This document shows, in pieces, positions 10,600-22,257 of a stretch of 64,000 nucleotides of DNA (its first letter is position 1; each line of letters starts with the position of its first letter). Source of the stretch: Branchipolynoe longqiensis (taxonomy: Eukaryota > Annelida > Polychaeta > Phyllodocida > Polynoidae). Under the pieces are notes generated by a model. The model was not told the origin of the DNA. It saw only the letters and a program-made list of their open reading frames with translations, and made no database searches. Position numbers and translations under genes: made by a program. The DNA is taken from contig JASIRB010001153.1 of assembly GCA_030323885.1 (NCBI GenBank), forward strand, positions 1-64,000, in the 5' to 3' direction.

Positions 10600-13500
10600 C
10601 TTTAAAAATACAGCAAACCCACACAAACACCAAAATAACAACCTAAATATGAACGGATATAGGATTGTACGTAACGACAGACAACATAACAATGCAAATA
10701 ACCAAACAAAGAAGGGTGGAGGCGTTGCCATTTACTGCAAAACCACCAAAACGTGGATCCCGAACTACTAAACGGATATAGGCTTGTACGCAACGACAGA
10801 CAACATAACAATGCAAATAACCAAACAAAGAAGGGTGGAGGCGTTGCCATTTACTGCAAAACCACCAAAACGTGGATCCCGAACTACTAAACGGATATAG
10901 GCTTGTACGCAACGACAGACAACATAACAATGCAAATAACCAAACAAAGAAGGGTGGAGGCGTTGCCATTTACTGCAAAACCACCAAAACGTGGATCCCG
11001 AACTACTAAACGAATATAGGCTTGTACGCAACGACAGACAACATAACAATGCAAATAACCAAACAAAGAAGGGTGGAGGCGTTGCCATTTGCTGCAAAAC
11101 CACCAAAACGTGGATCCCGAACTACTAAACGGATATAGGCTTGTACGCAACGACAGACAACATAACAATGCAAATAACCAAACAAAGAAGGGTGGAGGCG
11201 TTGCCATTTACTGCAAAACCACCAAAACGTGGATCCCGAAATACAAAACGGATTAGGCTTGTAGCAACGACAGACAACATAACAATGAAATACCAAACAA
11301 GAAGGGTGGAGGCGTTGCCATTTGCTGCAAAAACCAAAACGTGGATCCCGAACTCTAACGGATTAGGCTTGTACGCACGACAGACAACATAACAATGCAA
11401 ATAACCAAACAAAGAAGGGTGGAGGCGTTGCATTTACTGCAAAACACAAAACGTGGATCCGAACTATAAGATATAGGCTTGTACGCAACGACAGACAACA
11501 TAACAATGCAAATAACCAAACAAAGAAGGGTGGAGGCGTTGCCATTTCTGCAAAACCACCAAAACGTGGATCCCGAACTACTAAACGGATATAGGCTTGT
11601 ACGCAACGACAGACAACATAACAATGCAAATAACCAAACAAAGAAGGGTGGAGGCGTTGCCATTTACTGCAAAACCACCAAAACGTGGATCCCGAAATAC
11701 AAAACGGATATAGGCTTGTACGCAACGACAGACAACATAACAATGCAAATAACCAAACAAAGAAGGGTGGAGGCGTTGCCATTTGCTGCAAAACCACCAA
11801 AACATGGATCCCGAACTACTAAACGGATATAGGCTTGTACGCAACGACAGACAACATAATGCAAATAACAAACAAAGAAGGGTGGAGGCATTGCCATTTC
11901 TGCAAAACACCAAAACGTGGATCCCGAATACTAAACGGATATAGGCTTGTATGCAACGACAGACAAATAAATGCAAATAACCAAACAAAGAAGGGTGGAG
12001 GCGTTGCCATTTGCTGCAAAACCACCAAAACGTGGATCCCGAAATACTAAACGGATATAGGCTTGTACGCAACGACAGACAACATAATGCAAATAACCAA
12101 ACAAAGAAGGGTGGAGGCATTGCCATTTACTGCAAAAACACCAAAAACGTGGATCCCGAAATACTAAACGGATATAGGCTTGTACGCAACGACAGACAAC
12201 ATAATGCAAATAACCAAACAAAGAAGGGTGGAGGCGTTGCCATTTACTGCAAAACCACCAAAAACGTGGATCCCGAAATACTAAAAACAACTAACCTCTC
12301 AAATGAGCACATAGAACTACTATGGTGCCTAATAAAAAACGAAAAACAAGCTAATATAGCCATAGAAGCCTCTATAGACCACCATCAGGGGAAATAAATG
12401 CATTCCTTGAAGCCCTAGAAAATAGCATAAACACTATAACAAAAATCCACAGGTGCAGAAATCTTTGTGCTAGGGGACTTCAATGTGAATTACAACAGCA
12501 ATGATAAAAATAAACTAATGTTACAAACCACAATCAAAATCCTAGGCCTGCAACAGCTCATCACTGAAAGCACAAGGCTAAGCAACAACAGTTCAACAAT
12601 CAATCTAATACTAACCAACTCAAAGTATGCCACCAAATGGGGCACTAGAAGATGGGTTAAAAGTGATCACGAGCTAATATATTTAACAAGTAACTAAAAA
12701 GCACAAATCACCACGAATATAAGATGGGTAGAGCCCTAAAAAACTACTCAAAAGATTCATTAAAAAAACCACCTACACCAAAACATAAACAACATCACAG
12801 AAAACAGAGATGATGTTGATATCTATTGGAGCAAAATCACCACAGAAATAAGAAACTCAATTGATGAGATTTGTCCCATAATGAAAATAAAAATACAAAA
12901 AAAACAGGACCCATGGGTAGACAATGACCTGCTAACGCTCATCACAATCAGACGTAAACTGGGTGATAAAGCAAAGCACACAGAAACCACAGAGGACAAA
13001 CTGGCAAACCATATTGCCAGAAACAACTCTCACAAAGCAGTGATAAAGGCACAAAAAGAAATATATAATAAAGCAAGACAAAGACTGGAAAAATGTAAAC
13101 CTGTTATTCCCCCAAAAAAGGACAAACAAAGATGCAGCAAATAAACTAAATATACACTTCGGCACTGTAGGGCAAACACTGTTAGAAAAATTGACCAAAA
13201 AATGGGAAAATAGATGAGGAACTATACAGGACGAAATCGCCACCCGCAAAACTGACATAGCAGAGCTAAAAAAGCTAATAAATGATATAAGCACAAATAA
13301 ACGAAGTGGAATAGATGAATTCCCAGCCAGAATACCGAAAGAGGCACTCCAAGCCATCCCGGCCATTATCTATTCAACATCTCCTTTGAACAAGGGCGCT
13401 TTATCCCAGCCTGGAAAATGGTAACCACCACCCCCATGCACAAAAATGGAGACAAGCAAAACATGGGAAACTACAGGCCAATATCAATTCTACAAACCCC

Positions 13501-15122
13501 AGGCAAATTGATTGAAAAAGTGTTGCATAGGCATATAAATAAACACCTGGAAAAAAATAATATACTAAATGAATGACAAGGGGGCTTCAAGAAACTGCAC
13601 TCCACATCAAAAACAATAGCAAACCTAACGAATGACATACTGGCATCAATGAACCAAAAACAATTAGTTGGAGCAGCCTTCATTGACTTTAGTAAAGCTT
13701 TTGACACGGCAGACCATAATATACTACTGGAAAAATTCTAAACTATGGGCATAAAATCCAATACTATGAACTGGATAAAATGCTACCTAAACAACAGACA
13801 ACAAAAAACAAAAATAAACAATACACTGTCAGACAACAAGCCTGTCACATGTGGTGTACCCCAAGGGTCAGTGCTAGGGCCACTGCTCTTAATAATCTAC
13901 ATAAACGACCTTGAAAAATGGCTGAAAACTGAATGCCTCCAACTATATGCAGATGACACAGTCATATATGCAAAGGGCATCACAGAAGAGGAGGTAATAA
14001 GTAAGCTAAATAAACTTTTACTAAAACTGGATGAATGGTGTGAGTCCAATAAAATAACCATCAATGCAAGCAAATCAAAAGCAGTACTCTTCTCGCATAA
14101 ACAAACCCAGAAAGAAACCTACACTGTAAGCTAGGAAACCAAATATTAGAAAATGTAGAGCATTATAAATACCTAGGCCTTGAGTTGGATGGCCAACCTA
14201 TGTATAAAGAAAATCATCCAAGAAATAAACCACCAACTATGGCTATTTGCAAAGCTAAGAGAATACATGACACAAGAAATGTCAATAAAAATCTTTAAAG
14301 GCATGGTGCTCCCATATTTTGACTATGGGGATGTAATCTACTTGGGCGCGAAAATATAACTACCAAAAAAACTGTAAATACTGCAAAACAGAGCCCTAAA
14401 AATCTGCCTAAAAGTAGACAAACTGCATCCCACCTATGACATACAGAAAAGAACTAAAGTAAAATTACTTTAAATAGGAGACTAATTCACCTAAAAACAT
14501 TAGAATAGGACTCTAGTCAAGACATTAAACTCCTAACGAATCCCCAAAGTAACACTAGAGCAAATAACACGCCACTACTAAGGCAGACCAGAAGCTAAAT
14601 CAAAGTTCATGAAAGAAGCACACTCGAAATGGCTGCCAAGGCATGGAACACCCAAACGGTAAAGGAACAAACAATTCCTGACCTAAAAACATACCAAAAA
14701 TATCTCTGCAACATAAACCTCCACTAAGCCGCACTGCAAGGGGCCATGTCATCTGTCACGGCCCACCAGTGGGACGGTCAATGGAAGGTAACAATGCCAA
14801 AATTAACCAGATAATACACCTAACAACCATGTGCAAGCCTATGATATGTAAATATGAGTAGGCTAGTCTAGTAATAAGAGTAGAAAAAAATAAAATATGT
14901 ATATACCAAGAAAATTTTAAAAAACTAACATAGCCAACTAACCTGCTAACCTGCTACTGTAATGCAGGCAATCAAACACCTTATCAGCTGCTCCTGTGTG
15001 ATAAGATAACTCCACCACTACAGCTGGCCAGCATTGAAAACAAGGCCCAGTACTCGAGCTTATATGCTATGGACAGTATAAACACAGCCTCAATAAAAAA
15101 ATAAAATAAAATATAAAAAAAG
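10600..15122 (+). pseudogene. 5'-truncated LINE (Jockey/CR1/L2-type) with endonuclease and reverse transcriptase remnants
   Basis: This is the best protein homology in the window. Endonuclease pieces: the GYRLVRNDRQ...KGGGVAIYCK block (amplified in the array 10655-12285), LGDFN at 12470-12484, and SDHELI near 12662. A linker with DPWVDNDLL follows at about 12910. Reverse transcriptase: FIDFSKAFD near 13680, GVPQGSVLGPLL at 13853, YADDT at 13946. A C-terminal PYFDYGDVIY (about 14313) and LQNRALKICL follow, then AAKAWNTQTVKEQ near 14632. The copy is dead: stops at about 13575 and 13740 and frameshifts near 12400, 13140 and 14130. An A-rich 3' end (15090-15122) closes it. The family assignment (Jockey superfamily, CR1/L2-like) rests on motif style only. 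Confidence 0.85.
10655..12285 (+). repeat. 119-bp tandem array derived from LINE endonuclease
   Basis: About 14 units starting GGATATAGGCTTGTACGC. The first units are exactly 119 bp apart (10655, 10774, 10893), so each shifts the LINE frame. The last two units (starting 12053 and 12170) are 117 bp, stay in frame and lead straight into the rest of the endonuclease. Each unit covers the NGYRLVRNDRQ...GGGVAIYCK segment. Units at 11240-12000 carry many small deletions. The repetitive minus-strand frames are shadows of the array. Confidence 0.9.
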
Positions 15123-15354
15123 TATTTCCTCTTAAGGCTACTGTATCTGTTGTATGTTATTACTTACTTTATAGTTAAAATTGTGTTTCCTTTTGTTGAT
15201 GGTAGTAGCCGGGTTCAATAAATGTTGTGTGGTTGGTGTTATCTATACTATTTATGACATCATCTGTTTAGAGAACATAAACCATCATCAACCAATTACT
15301 CATAAATAATTCACCAGGCTTGGGGAGGAGTTGATGGTCGTTGCTTTGATTGGT
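15123..15354. other. Unassigned
   Basis: AT-rich sequence, nothing recognised. Confidence 0.4.
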
Positions 15355-15690
15355 AGAGCTACCTGTCTGTGAATTACAGAAAGTACCATTCAAAAGTGCA
15401 ACATCTCTAATATGTTTGCCGGATTTACAAAATTGATATACTTGTCGCTTCCTAGCCAGGCACTCAACATCATATTTGGATAGGGCAAGGACTGGTTGGC
15501 TCGATATCAGGATAATGTGACTGAGTGGAACATCAAGTCATGGTGCTGGTGGCCTGGTTTCCAAATTCCAAGTGAGGCAGCACTAATAACTTGCCATGAG
15601 TGTGCACTGTCACAAGTTGGTACCCATTCTGATATGACCTTAGATGTTGCCAAGACGTAAAACTCCACCAACCAACCAACAACTAGTGTT
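15355..15690 (+). mobile_element. SINE-A copy
   Basis: The body (TGTCGCTTCCTAGCCAGGC, GATAATGTGACTGAGTGGAA) and tail (CCTTAGATGTTGCCAAGACG) are clear. The tRNA-like head is eroded (GGTAGAGCTACCTG near 15351). Confidence 0.75.
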
Positions 15691-15862
15691 GCGTGGCGTG
15701 GCTTCTTTTTCTTAAAGACAGTTTGCGTTTCTACATGAATAGAACTTCTTTACTTATTCCTTCATAACAACAGCCACTTATTTGAATTCGCTTTCAGTGA
15801 ACACACTGGAAGAGGCTGCATAGTTCACCAGCTAGAAGAAAGAGACATCATTTGCCACAAAA

Positions 15863-16615
15863 GGGCCCGTATGCAGGAGTCAGTGTTAGCGGAGTTTGGT
15901 GTTACAGCCTATTACCGATTAGCTATCGCCGACGTCGGGAACTGTGTCAAGTCGTATGCAGGAGCACGTAACACTTTCATTAGAGCTAAACGTGAAGTTA
16001 TTTATAGATTTGGGAAATCCCTCTGCGTCTGTACCCATATATTAGGCTTAAATCTATTAAATGCTATCATATTTAACAGAATTAAATACGCAATAAGTGA
16101 AATTTGAGGAAATTAACCCTAAATTCGAAGCAATATTAACGCTGCCTCCATAACGGCGGCGATATTAATATTTATATTTTCGAATCGACGAGCGTAAAGT
16201 AAACAAATCGCTAATACATTGCCGCCAATGCATAGACGTCGGCCAGTATGGATGTCGACGTCGACGCGGCGGTCGCGACGGCGGCGATTTGTTTACTTTA
16301 CCTTCATCGATTCAAAAATATAACTATTAATATCGCCGCCAATGCGGTGGTAGCCTTAATAAAGCTTCGAATTTAGGGTTAAATTGATCAAATTTCACTT
16401 ATTGCGTATGTAATTCTGTTAAATATGACAGCATTGAATAGATTTGGGCCTAATAAACTCGCTAAACCAAATATTTTTTAGGGGTAAGGTAACACCGGTT
16501 AAGCCTTTGGTGTTAGACCTAACACTGACTTGTGCATACCATGTTTCGCCGCTAAACCGGAATTCCCGCCAAACACCGTTTTTCCTGGCTAACACTGACT
16601 CATGCATACGGCCCC
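15863..16615. mobile_element. ~750-bp palindromic (foldback) element
   Basis: GGGCCCGTATGCAGGAGTCA at 15863 is mirrored by TGACTCATGCATACGGCCCC ending at 16615. Pairing continues through both arms: GCAATAAGTGAAATTTG near 16090 with AAATTTCACTTATTGC near 16391, and ATCGCCGCC-type segments near the centre around 16240. Small frames (15871-16107 plus, 16444-16629 plus) lie wholly within the arms and show no homology I know. Its termini recall GGGGCC-type hAT or Harbinger ends, but I could not find a clean target duplication. Confidence 0.65.
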
Positions 16616-16732
16616 TGTATTCCAGATGACAGGAAGATGGAGTGATACAAACCTGGCTTGTTGTGGTACATCCCCGAGTAAAAGATCTACTTGAAGTTAT
16701 GGAATGAATGCAGCCATCATCAGGTGACGACA

Positions 16733-17093
16733 ACCAAACGGGGTGGCCGAATGAGTAGAGCGTCCGTCTCCTGTTTGGGGAGATCGGGATATCCCAACCC
16801 ATGAGTTTGTGGGTTCGAATCCTGGTCAAGTCAAACCAATGATTTAAAAATTGATACTTGTCGCTTCCTAACTTGGCGCTGGGCATTATTAGGATAGGGC
16901 AAGGACTGGTTGGCTCAGTGTCAGGATAATGTGATTGAGTGGGATATCAGGTCATGGTGCTGGTGGCCTTGTGTCCCAGTGGGGCAGCACTACAAAGTCG
17001 CCATGAGTGCGCACTCTCACAATTCAGTACCCATCCTGATATGACATTAGATGTTGCTAGGACGTAAAACCACAACAAACAAAACAAACAAAA
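16733..17093 (+). mobile_element. SINE-A, full length with target-site duplication
   Basis: A complete copy: tRNA-like head (GGGGTGGCCGAATGAGTAGA, GGGTTCGAATCC), body (GCAAGGACTGGTTGGCTCAG, CAGTGGGGCAGCACTACAAA), tail (GATGTTGCTAGGACGTAAAA), then an A/C-rich end (ACAAACAAAACAAAC). It is flanked by the 14-bp direct repeat ATCAGGTGACGACA at 16719-16732 and 17094-17107. That duplication defines the element as about 360 bp and indicates LINE-type integration. Confidence 0.9.
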
Positions 17094-17284
17094 ATCAGGT
17101 GACGACAGGTGAGAACTGGTGTTGGCAGTCAAGGAGTGTGTAAATAGTGCACAATACCACGCAGGTGCATTGCTTCTTTGCTACCTGTGTGATATGATAT
17201 AACCCTACCGGAGCAGCTGTATAGCTTATTTGGGTGCATTATTGCGTGTTTCCATAAATAAATAAATATATATATATATATATA

Positions 17285-17664
17285 TGAGTCAGCCTCACGA
17301 AAATGGGCCAATTGGTGGTCAATTTAAGATGTCAGCATCGCAAGTCTTAAAGTGTAGTGCATTTCTTTGTTTCATATTAAATTATCCTAGAAACAAATAA
17401 GGTTGTTGTATTTTCTCTACCTTTACATTCAGGATAAATTAAATGCCTTTCCAACACCTCTGTCAATGCTAAACTATAATTATACCGATCGACGCCGGCA
17501 TCCAATGCTCGACGCCGACAACTTTAACAGATGTGGGCATTGCAATTCTTAAAGTGTTGTGCATTTATTTGTTTTATATTAAATTATCCTAGAAACAAAT
17601 AAGACATCCGATGCTCGACGCCGACAACTGTCCCCAATTGGCCTATTTTCGTGAGTCTGACTCA
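17285..17664. mobile_element. TA-flanked MITE with internal duplication
   Basis: Inverted ends TGAGTCAGCCTCACGAAAAT and ATTTTCGTGAGTCTGACTCA sit inside TATATA runs, consistent with TA targeting. Inside, a ~60-bp segment (CTTAAAGTGTAGTGCATTT to CCTAGAAACAAATAAG) is present at 17343-17401 and again at 17548-17605, and GCTCGACGCCGACAAC occurs at about 17508 and 17614. Confidence 0.7.
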
Positions 17665-17671
17665 TATATAT

Positions 17672-17905
17672 ATATGTGCTCTATAATATATTATGGGAAT
17701 ATAAACAAGGACACAAACTCTCTTCAGTTTGCTCTATTATTATATACCATTTATCTAGGCTCCACTGCATGCTGCCTGTAGTTCCAGATTCGGCCACACC
17801 GGAGCCACTAGTCATAGGCTTTGACACGTGTATACCAGCTGTATCTGGTCGTTATCGCCTCCAGACACACTTGGGCGGTCTGTATATACATATAGGAGAT
17901 AAATA
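17672..17905 (+). repeat. Dispersed repeat D1, copy 1
   Basis: Begins after a TATATA run with TGTGCTCTATAATATATTAT and GGGAATATAAACAAGGACAC. The same start, and a diverged remainder ending near a GTGTATACCAGCTG / CTGTATGCCAGCTG segment, recur at 47597-47785. Type unknown; no coding capacity. Confidence 0.5.
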
Positions 17906-18330
17906 ACAGAATTTAAAATATGTGCACATTTAGTAAATATAATATATAACAAATTAGAAAACATGCTGATATTGGCGCTGTCAGATTAAGATAGATAAAA
18001 AGTGGAGTAATACTGTAAGTGTAACCCCATCCATAATACATCAGTGCGACGTAGTATACAGTAGTCCTTAATTTATATTTGCATAATGCATGATGTATCA
18101 CATACACAGCCGTCCCTTCTCCAACATGTTGATTTTGAAGGCGCCTGCCTTACAGCATTGAATAGAGGCGGCATTCCTGCTATCCGACTATTGAAAGGGC
18201 ATTACCTCGGGATCTATTGCTATCGCCAAATCCTCCAATGAGCTATTAACCGAGACCAGTACCAGCCTCCCGTTTTGTCCCTCTCAAGCTCCCCACTCCT
18301 TCCATAGATAGGCTCCGAGGACGGTACCCT
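17906..18330. other. Unassigned
   Basis: No gene or repeat is recognised; a 64-codon minus-strand frame (17913-18107) has no supporting feature. Confidence 0.4.
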
Positions 18331-18334
18331 CAAA

Positions 18335-18805
18335 TCCTGCAAGTCATGCAATCCCTGCAGGTCATGCAATCCTACATATCATGCAATCTCTGCAAGCCAC
18401 ATAGGCCTGCAAGCCCTGCAAGCTGCCAAGTCATGTAAGTCATCCAATCCTGCAAGTCGTGCAATCCTTGCAAGACATGCAAGACCTGCAAGTAATATAC
18501 TCCCTGTAAGTCATGCAAGTCATGCAATCCTTGCACGTCATGCAAGCCTTGCACGTCATGCAAGCCTTGCACGTCATAGAAGCTATCCAAGTCATACAAG
18601 CCCTGCAAGTCGTGCAAGCCCTGCAAGTCATGCAATCGATGCAAGCCCTGCAAGTCATGCAAACCCTGCAAGTCATGCAATCCATGCAAGTCATGTAAGT
18701 CCTGCAAGCCCTGCAATCCCTACAAGGCATGCAAGTCATGCAAGTTTTAGAAATCGGGGAAGTCGTGGAAACAGTGGTTGTGAAAGTCATGGAAGTCGTA
18801 GAAGT
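18335..18805. repeat. GCAAGTCATGCAA minisatellite
   Basis: Imperfect 14-18 bp units built from CTGCAAGTCATGCAATCC. The open frames on both strands are compositional. Confidence 0.9.
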
Positions 18806-18944
18806 TGTGACTAGCAATGTCGACAACAGATTTGTTTGCTAAATGAATTTGAGTCATATGCTATTTCCCAGTGCTATAGGATTGGTCTTCTGGCCATGAG
18901 TGGCACAGTTATTTATGCAAGGTTTTACATCATTTGTTAAGTAT

Positions 18945-19340
18945 AAGTAAAATAATAATAATAATAATAATAAAACATTTATATAGCGCCCGATCCAGCA
19001 AGCCATTCTCAGCCGCTTTACATAACAAACAAATATACAGGAAAATAAATTTCACCTAGTTAAAAGCAGATTTAAACAAATATGTCTTAAGACCTTCTTT
19101 AAAAGCACCAACAGATACACATTATACTATAAATAAAAGGATAATTCTTTAGCAAATTTGTGAAGATCTTTTCTTTAGTGTCTCTTTAATGGGTTTTTTA
19201 AGGTGTTGTCAGAGTTCAATATAACAAGGCATACTTTTTATATATGTATTGATGTATATAACAAATAAAAGGATATTGGTGTCAGCTTTAGAATTTTGGA
19301 GTCAATAAATTGAAATTGCAATGCTATTGGCCTGGCTATT
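18945..19340. repeat. Dispersed repeat with (TAA)n and TATATAGCGCC start
   Basis: A (TAA)n run is followed by ACATTTATATAGCGCCCGAT and CAGCCGCTTTACATAAC. This layout is common in dispersed repeats of many marine invertebrates (recalled, not searched). The right limit is uncertain. Confidence 0.5.
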
Positions 19341-19451
19341 TTTTATGTAGTAGGCACACAGAGAAAATGAACATTGGAGGGAATGAAAGAGGAGGGGAAC
19401 TGAAATATTGTATGTCGCATTGCAAACTGTTCCTGGGTAGGTAGTCAGTTA

Positions 19452-19741
19452 TGGCCCTGCCACACTCTGACGAAATTGCATAAGCTTATGCTGGCGTATG
19501 TGATTTTGCACCAACACAGTGGTGTACGTTGAGACAAGTTATGGGTACGTTTGGCATAAGTAGTATTTGTTAACAACACAGTGGTGTATTCTGAGACAAG
19601 TTATGGTTACGTTTGTCATAAGTAGTATTCGTTAACAGTTTTGAGCATGTTCAAAATTCCCGCTGTATGACAGCATGTGTTTGCCCAAAATCACATACGT
19701 CGGCATAGGCTTATGCAATTCGTCAGAGTGTGACAGGGCCA
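19452..19741. mobile_element. Harbinger-like MITE H1
   Basis: Termini TGGCCCTGCCACACTCTGAC and GTCAGAGTGTGACAGGGCCA are inverted, with TTA at 19449-19451 and TTA at 19742-19744. The arms contain CATAAGCTTATG and GGCGTATGTGATTTTG with their complements. The stretch AACAACACAGTGGTGTAYKYTGAGACAAG-like is duplicated inside (about 19511 and 19571). A TTA/TAA 3-bp duplication and GGCC-type ends suggest PIF/Harbinger; no transposase is present. Confidence 0.8.
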
Positions 19742-20033
19742 TTACTAAAGGTGGATAAGCTCATTGGCGGATTAGTGTCCTATCTTACAGTGGTAGGAGA
19801 TCAATGCGGTTGTTATCTGGACTTTAACTCCACTGTTGAGTGTCTTTTCTTTTTCTTTCAAAAAAATCTTTTAATACGTAGAAAAGGTTCTGTGTGGAAT
19901 AATAACAGTGGGTGTTGTCGCAATTACATTGTATTTAACATTAGAACTCATGTGTGGTTGGGTATTTGGTTGCAGGTATTAGTTTATTACCACAGCATAT
20001 ATTATAGGTTGGTGAGTCTGGATAGATAACTTA

Positions 20034-20302
20034 TGTCTAGTACACACCTACCATATACGATTCGCGCACTAAAACGCGCGACTCGACCCGACCAGCTTAA
20101 AACTGAAAACGGGCCGATTCATTTTTCGAATCGCGAATCGCAATTGGACGGTTTTAGGCCTAAAACTGAGGTTTTATGCGCGAATCGCAATCGCTAGGTG
20201 TGCGCGGGGAGCGCACACCTAGCGATTTTTGTGTGCGAAACGGGCAGTTTTAGATCGTATACGGTAGGTGGGTGCGCACAAACGGTAGGTGTGTACCAGG
20301 CA
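20034..20302. mobile_element. Harbinger-like MITE H9 (GATTCGCG words)
   Basis: Ends TGTCTAGTACACACCTACC and GGTAGGTGTGTACCAGGCA are inverted and flanked by TTA (20031-20033, 20303-20305). The inside is built of CGATTCGCG, CGAATCGCGAATCGCAAT and AAAACTGAAAACGGGCC, plus a strong stem GCTAGGTGTGCGC/GCGCACACCTAGC at about 20190-20224. A one-armed relative lies at 24084-24218. Confidence 0.75.
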
Positions 20303-20305
20303 TTA

Positions 20306-20522
20306 GTATTCCTTGGCACCGATTTGATGGTGGGATTTAAGGAATGAAGGGGATCCTAACCTTAGCGGAGAGAGATCTATGGAGGGTGAGGCAGGCAAGG
20401 AGAACAGGAGGATGGGACCACAGTGCAGATGGTTCTTGGACATCTGTTCAGTTGTTTCCGTAGTTTATTCCTTTGGGGCCTGACCAGTGAGTTGTGTTCT
20501 GACGGCAGACTTAAATCATACT
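20306..20522. other. Unassigned
   Basis: No gene or repeat is recognised. Confidence 0.4.
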
Positions 20523-21240
20523 TAAGTTGATTGATTGATTGATTGATTGGTGGTTGCTTTATGCCGTGTCGGCAGCATAGGCCATATTCACGGCTAGAAA
20601 TGTTTGTTCTTTGTTCAAACCATCGCTTTTACATGTAAAAGCAGACAATCAATTATGTGCCAGTAGACACTCATTAAATTAGAAAGCTCACAATCATATA
20701 TTTGTGGTTAAGGGAAACAAATTCCCATAGAAAAAGAAAAGTTTTATTAATAATTGATAGAATCTATTTAGTAAACTATATGAGGTGGTACAGTCCAGCT
20801 GCCCTGATACTTGAGTAGTTAGGTTTCTAATCCCATGAGGCAGGCTGTTCCACATTCTCCTGCCCTCACAGATAAGACTTTTGGTTAACATATTGGTAGT
20901 TGGGTTACTATATTGGTACATGGGAGATGGGGGAGTATGGTGGTGCGTCTTTGTAGCCCTGTTTGTTTGATATATGTACGACAGATCCCTTGCTCTTTTG
21001 TACATCAGTGTTAGTAAGAGGATATTTCTTCTTGTCTGAAAAAGTAGATCAATATTTGCTTTGTATGCATTTGTTGTATGGCTGCTATTTTACCTTTGAA
21101 TATTGTTCTGAGGGATCTTTTTTTAACCCTTTGTAACTTAGGTTCTTGTTGAGTGCGTAGGCTATGCATTGTCATTATAGTCAATAATTTGACAAATTGG
21201 GTTGTCATAAAGAAACAATACTGTATTCTCACTAATATAG
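20523..21240 (-). pseudogene. LINE 3' end (second type), (AATC)n tail
   Basis: On the minus strand, QRVKKRSLRTIFKGK (about 21100-21145) is followed after a frame change by GRRMWNSLPHGIRN near 20840. Both are typical of the region after the reverse transcriptase in CR1/L2/Jockey-type LINEs (LQ.RAlR.I and WN.LP). The 3' UTR ends GCTGCCGACACGGCATAAAG and then (AATC)n at 20523-20546. Frameshifts and truncation make it inactive. Its tail matches SINE-C at 1722-1900. Confidence 0.7.
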
Positions 21241-21279
21241 TCTCTTATTTTCATGAGAGTCATTAGTTTAATACTAATA

Positions 21280-21494
21280 CTAATCGAACCTGTTACTGCA
21301 AAAGTATATGGTGTCCGAGTTTTGGTGTGCTTGCCCAAATTAATTGTGCACGTCTTTACTTCAAACATCTCAAAAGATAGCCTTTCAAAATATATGTTAC
21401 TTCAAACTAAAGTAACGTAGATTATAACGATCAACCTAATATATTGATCTCAGAAAATGACCGTAACTCAAAACCATCGGACTGTGCAACTTAA
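21280..21494 (+). mobile_element. Family M MITE, 5'-truncated copy
   Basis: Starts inside the element at CGAACCTGTTACTGCAAAAG and runs to CATCGGACTGTGCAACTTAA. The left ~150 bp are missing. Confidence 0.7.
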
Positions 21495-21887
21495 AAATCG
21501 TAGCCCTATTTATGTTGGTTTCTCCGGAGCATTATCCACGCCCCTCCCTCGCCCCTCCCCCGCCCCTCCCCCAAGCCCCCCTCCGCGCCCCCGCCTGCAT
21601 CCGCCGGCGCACAGATATCCCCAAGCTTAGTAATACTGTCTCATCGTGCTTAACTTCCTTAACACTGCCCACTATGCGGTTCACATGCAAAGCGGTCACT
21701 TCTCCAATGTTCAGCCAATATTTGTCTTTGTTTTTTCTCAGCCGGTATTACTATGATGGGACAGGGCTTCCATTTGATAACGATGTGACATGCAGTCTAG
21801 AAATGTGGGTGCGTGTAAATATTTATTGTTGGTCTAGTTTTTTTTAAATAATATCGTTATCATTATTATTATTATTATTATTACATT
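21495..21887. other. Unassigned, C-rich patch and (ATT)n
   Basis: C-rich CCCCTCCCCCGCCCCTCCC at about 21540-21600 and (ATT)n at about 21858-21882. A 111-codon frame across it has no recognised feature. Confidence 0.4.
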
Positions 21888-22182
21888 ATGTTGCATTGAC
21901 CGATGATTTTGAGTTTCTGGCACTTTTTAAACCTAAATATATTAGGTTGATCACTATCATCATCTATATTACCTTAGTTTAAAGTAAGTTTCGTATTAAA
22001 TGGCTACGATAGGAGATATTTGAGATGCCAACAATTTCGACGTGCTTGTAAAAAACTCTGACCCCATAGGCTTCATCATTAAAGAGTTCTAGTACATTGA
22101 CTTAATATTCCCTTCTGTGGCACAAAACATGCTTAATAAGTGTACCATTATTTGACACTTTCATCGGACTATGCAGCTTTAA
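21888..22182 (-). mobile_element. Family M MITE, diverged copy
   Basis: Reverse orientation: GATGATTTTGAGTTTCTGG near 21903 through CATCGGACTATGCAGCTTTAA at 22162-22182. The left end is eroded. Confidence 0.65.
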
Positions 22183-22257
22183 TTATACAAAAACCGACCG
22201 TGTGTTGCCAATAGGTATTTAAATAATTGTGGATACGTCATCAATGCATAACGCTAA

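Noticed and set aside
10602..12290. Minus-strand 100-180 codon repetitive frames
   Set aside because: Antisense shadows of the 119-bp LINE-derived array.
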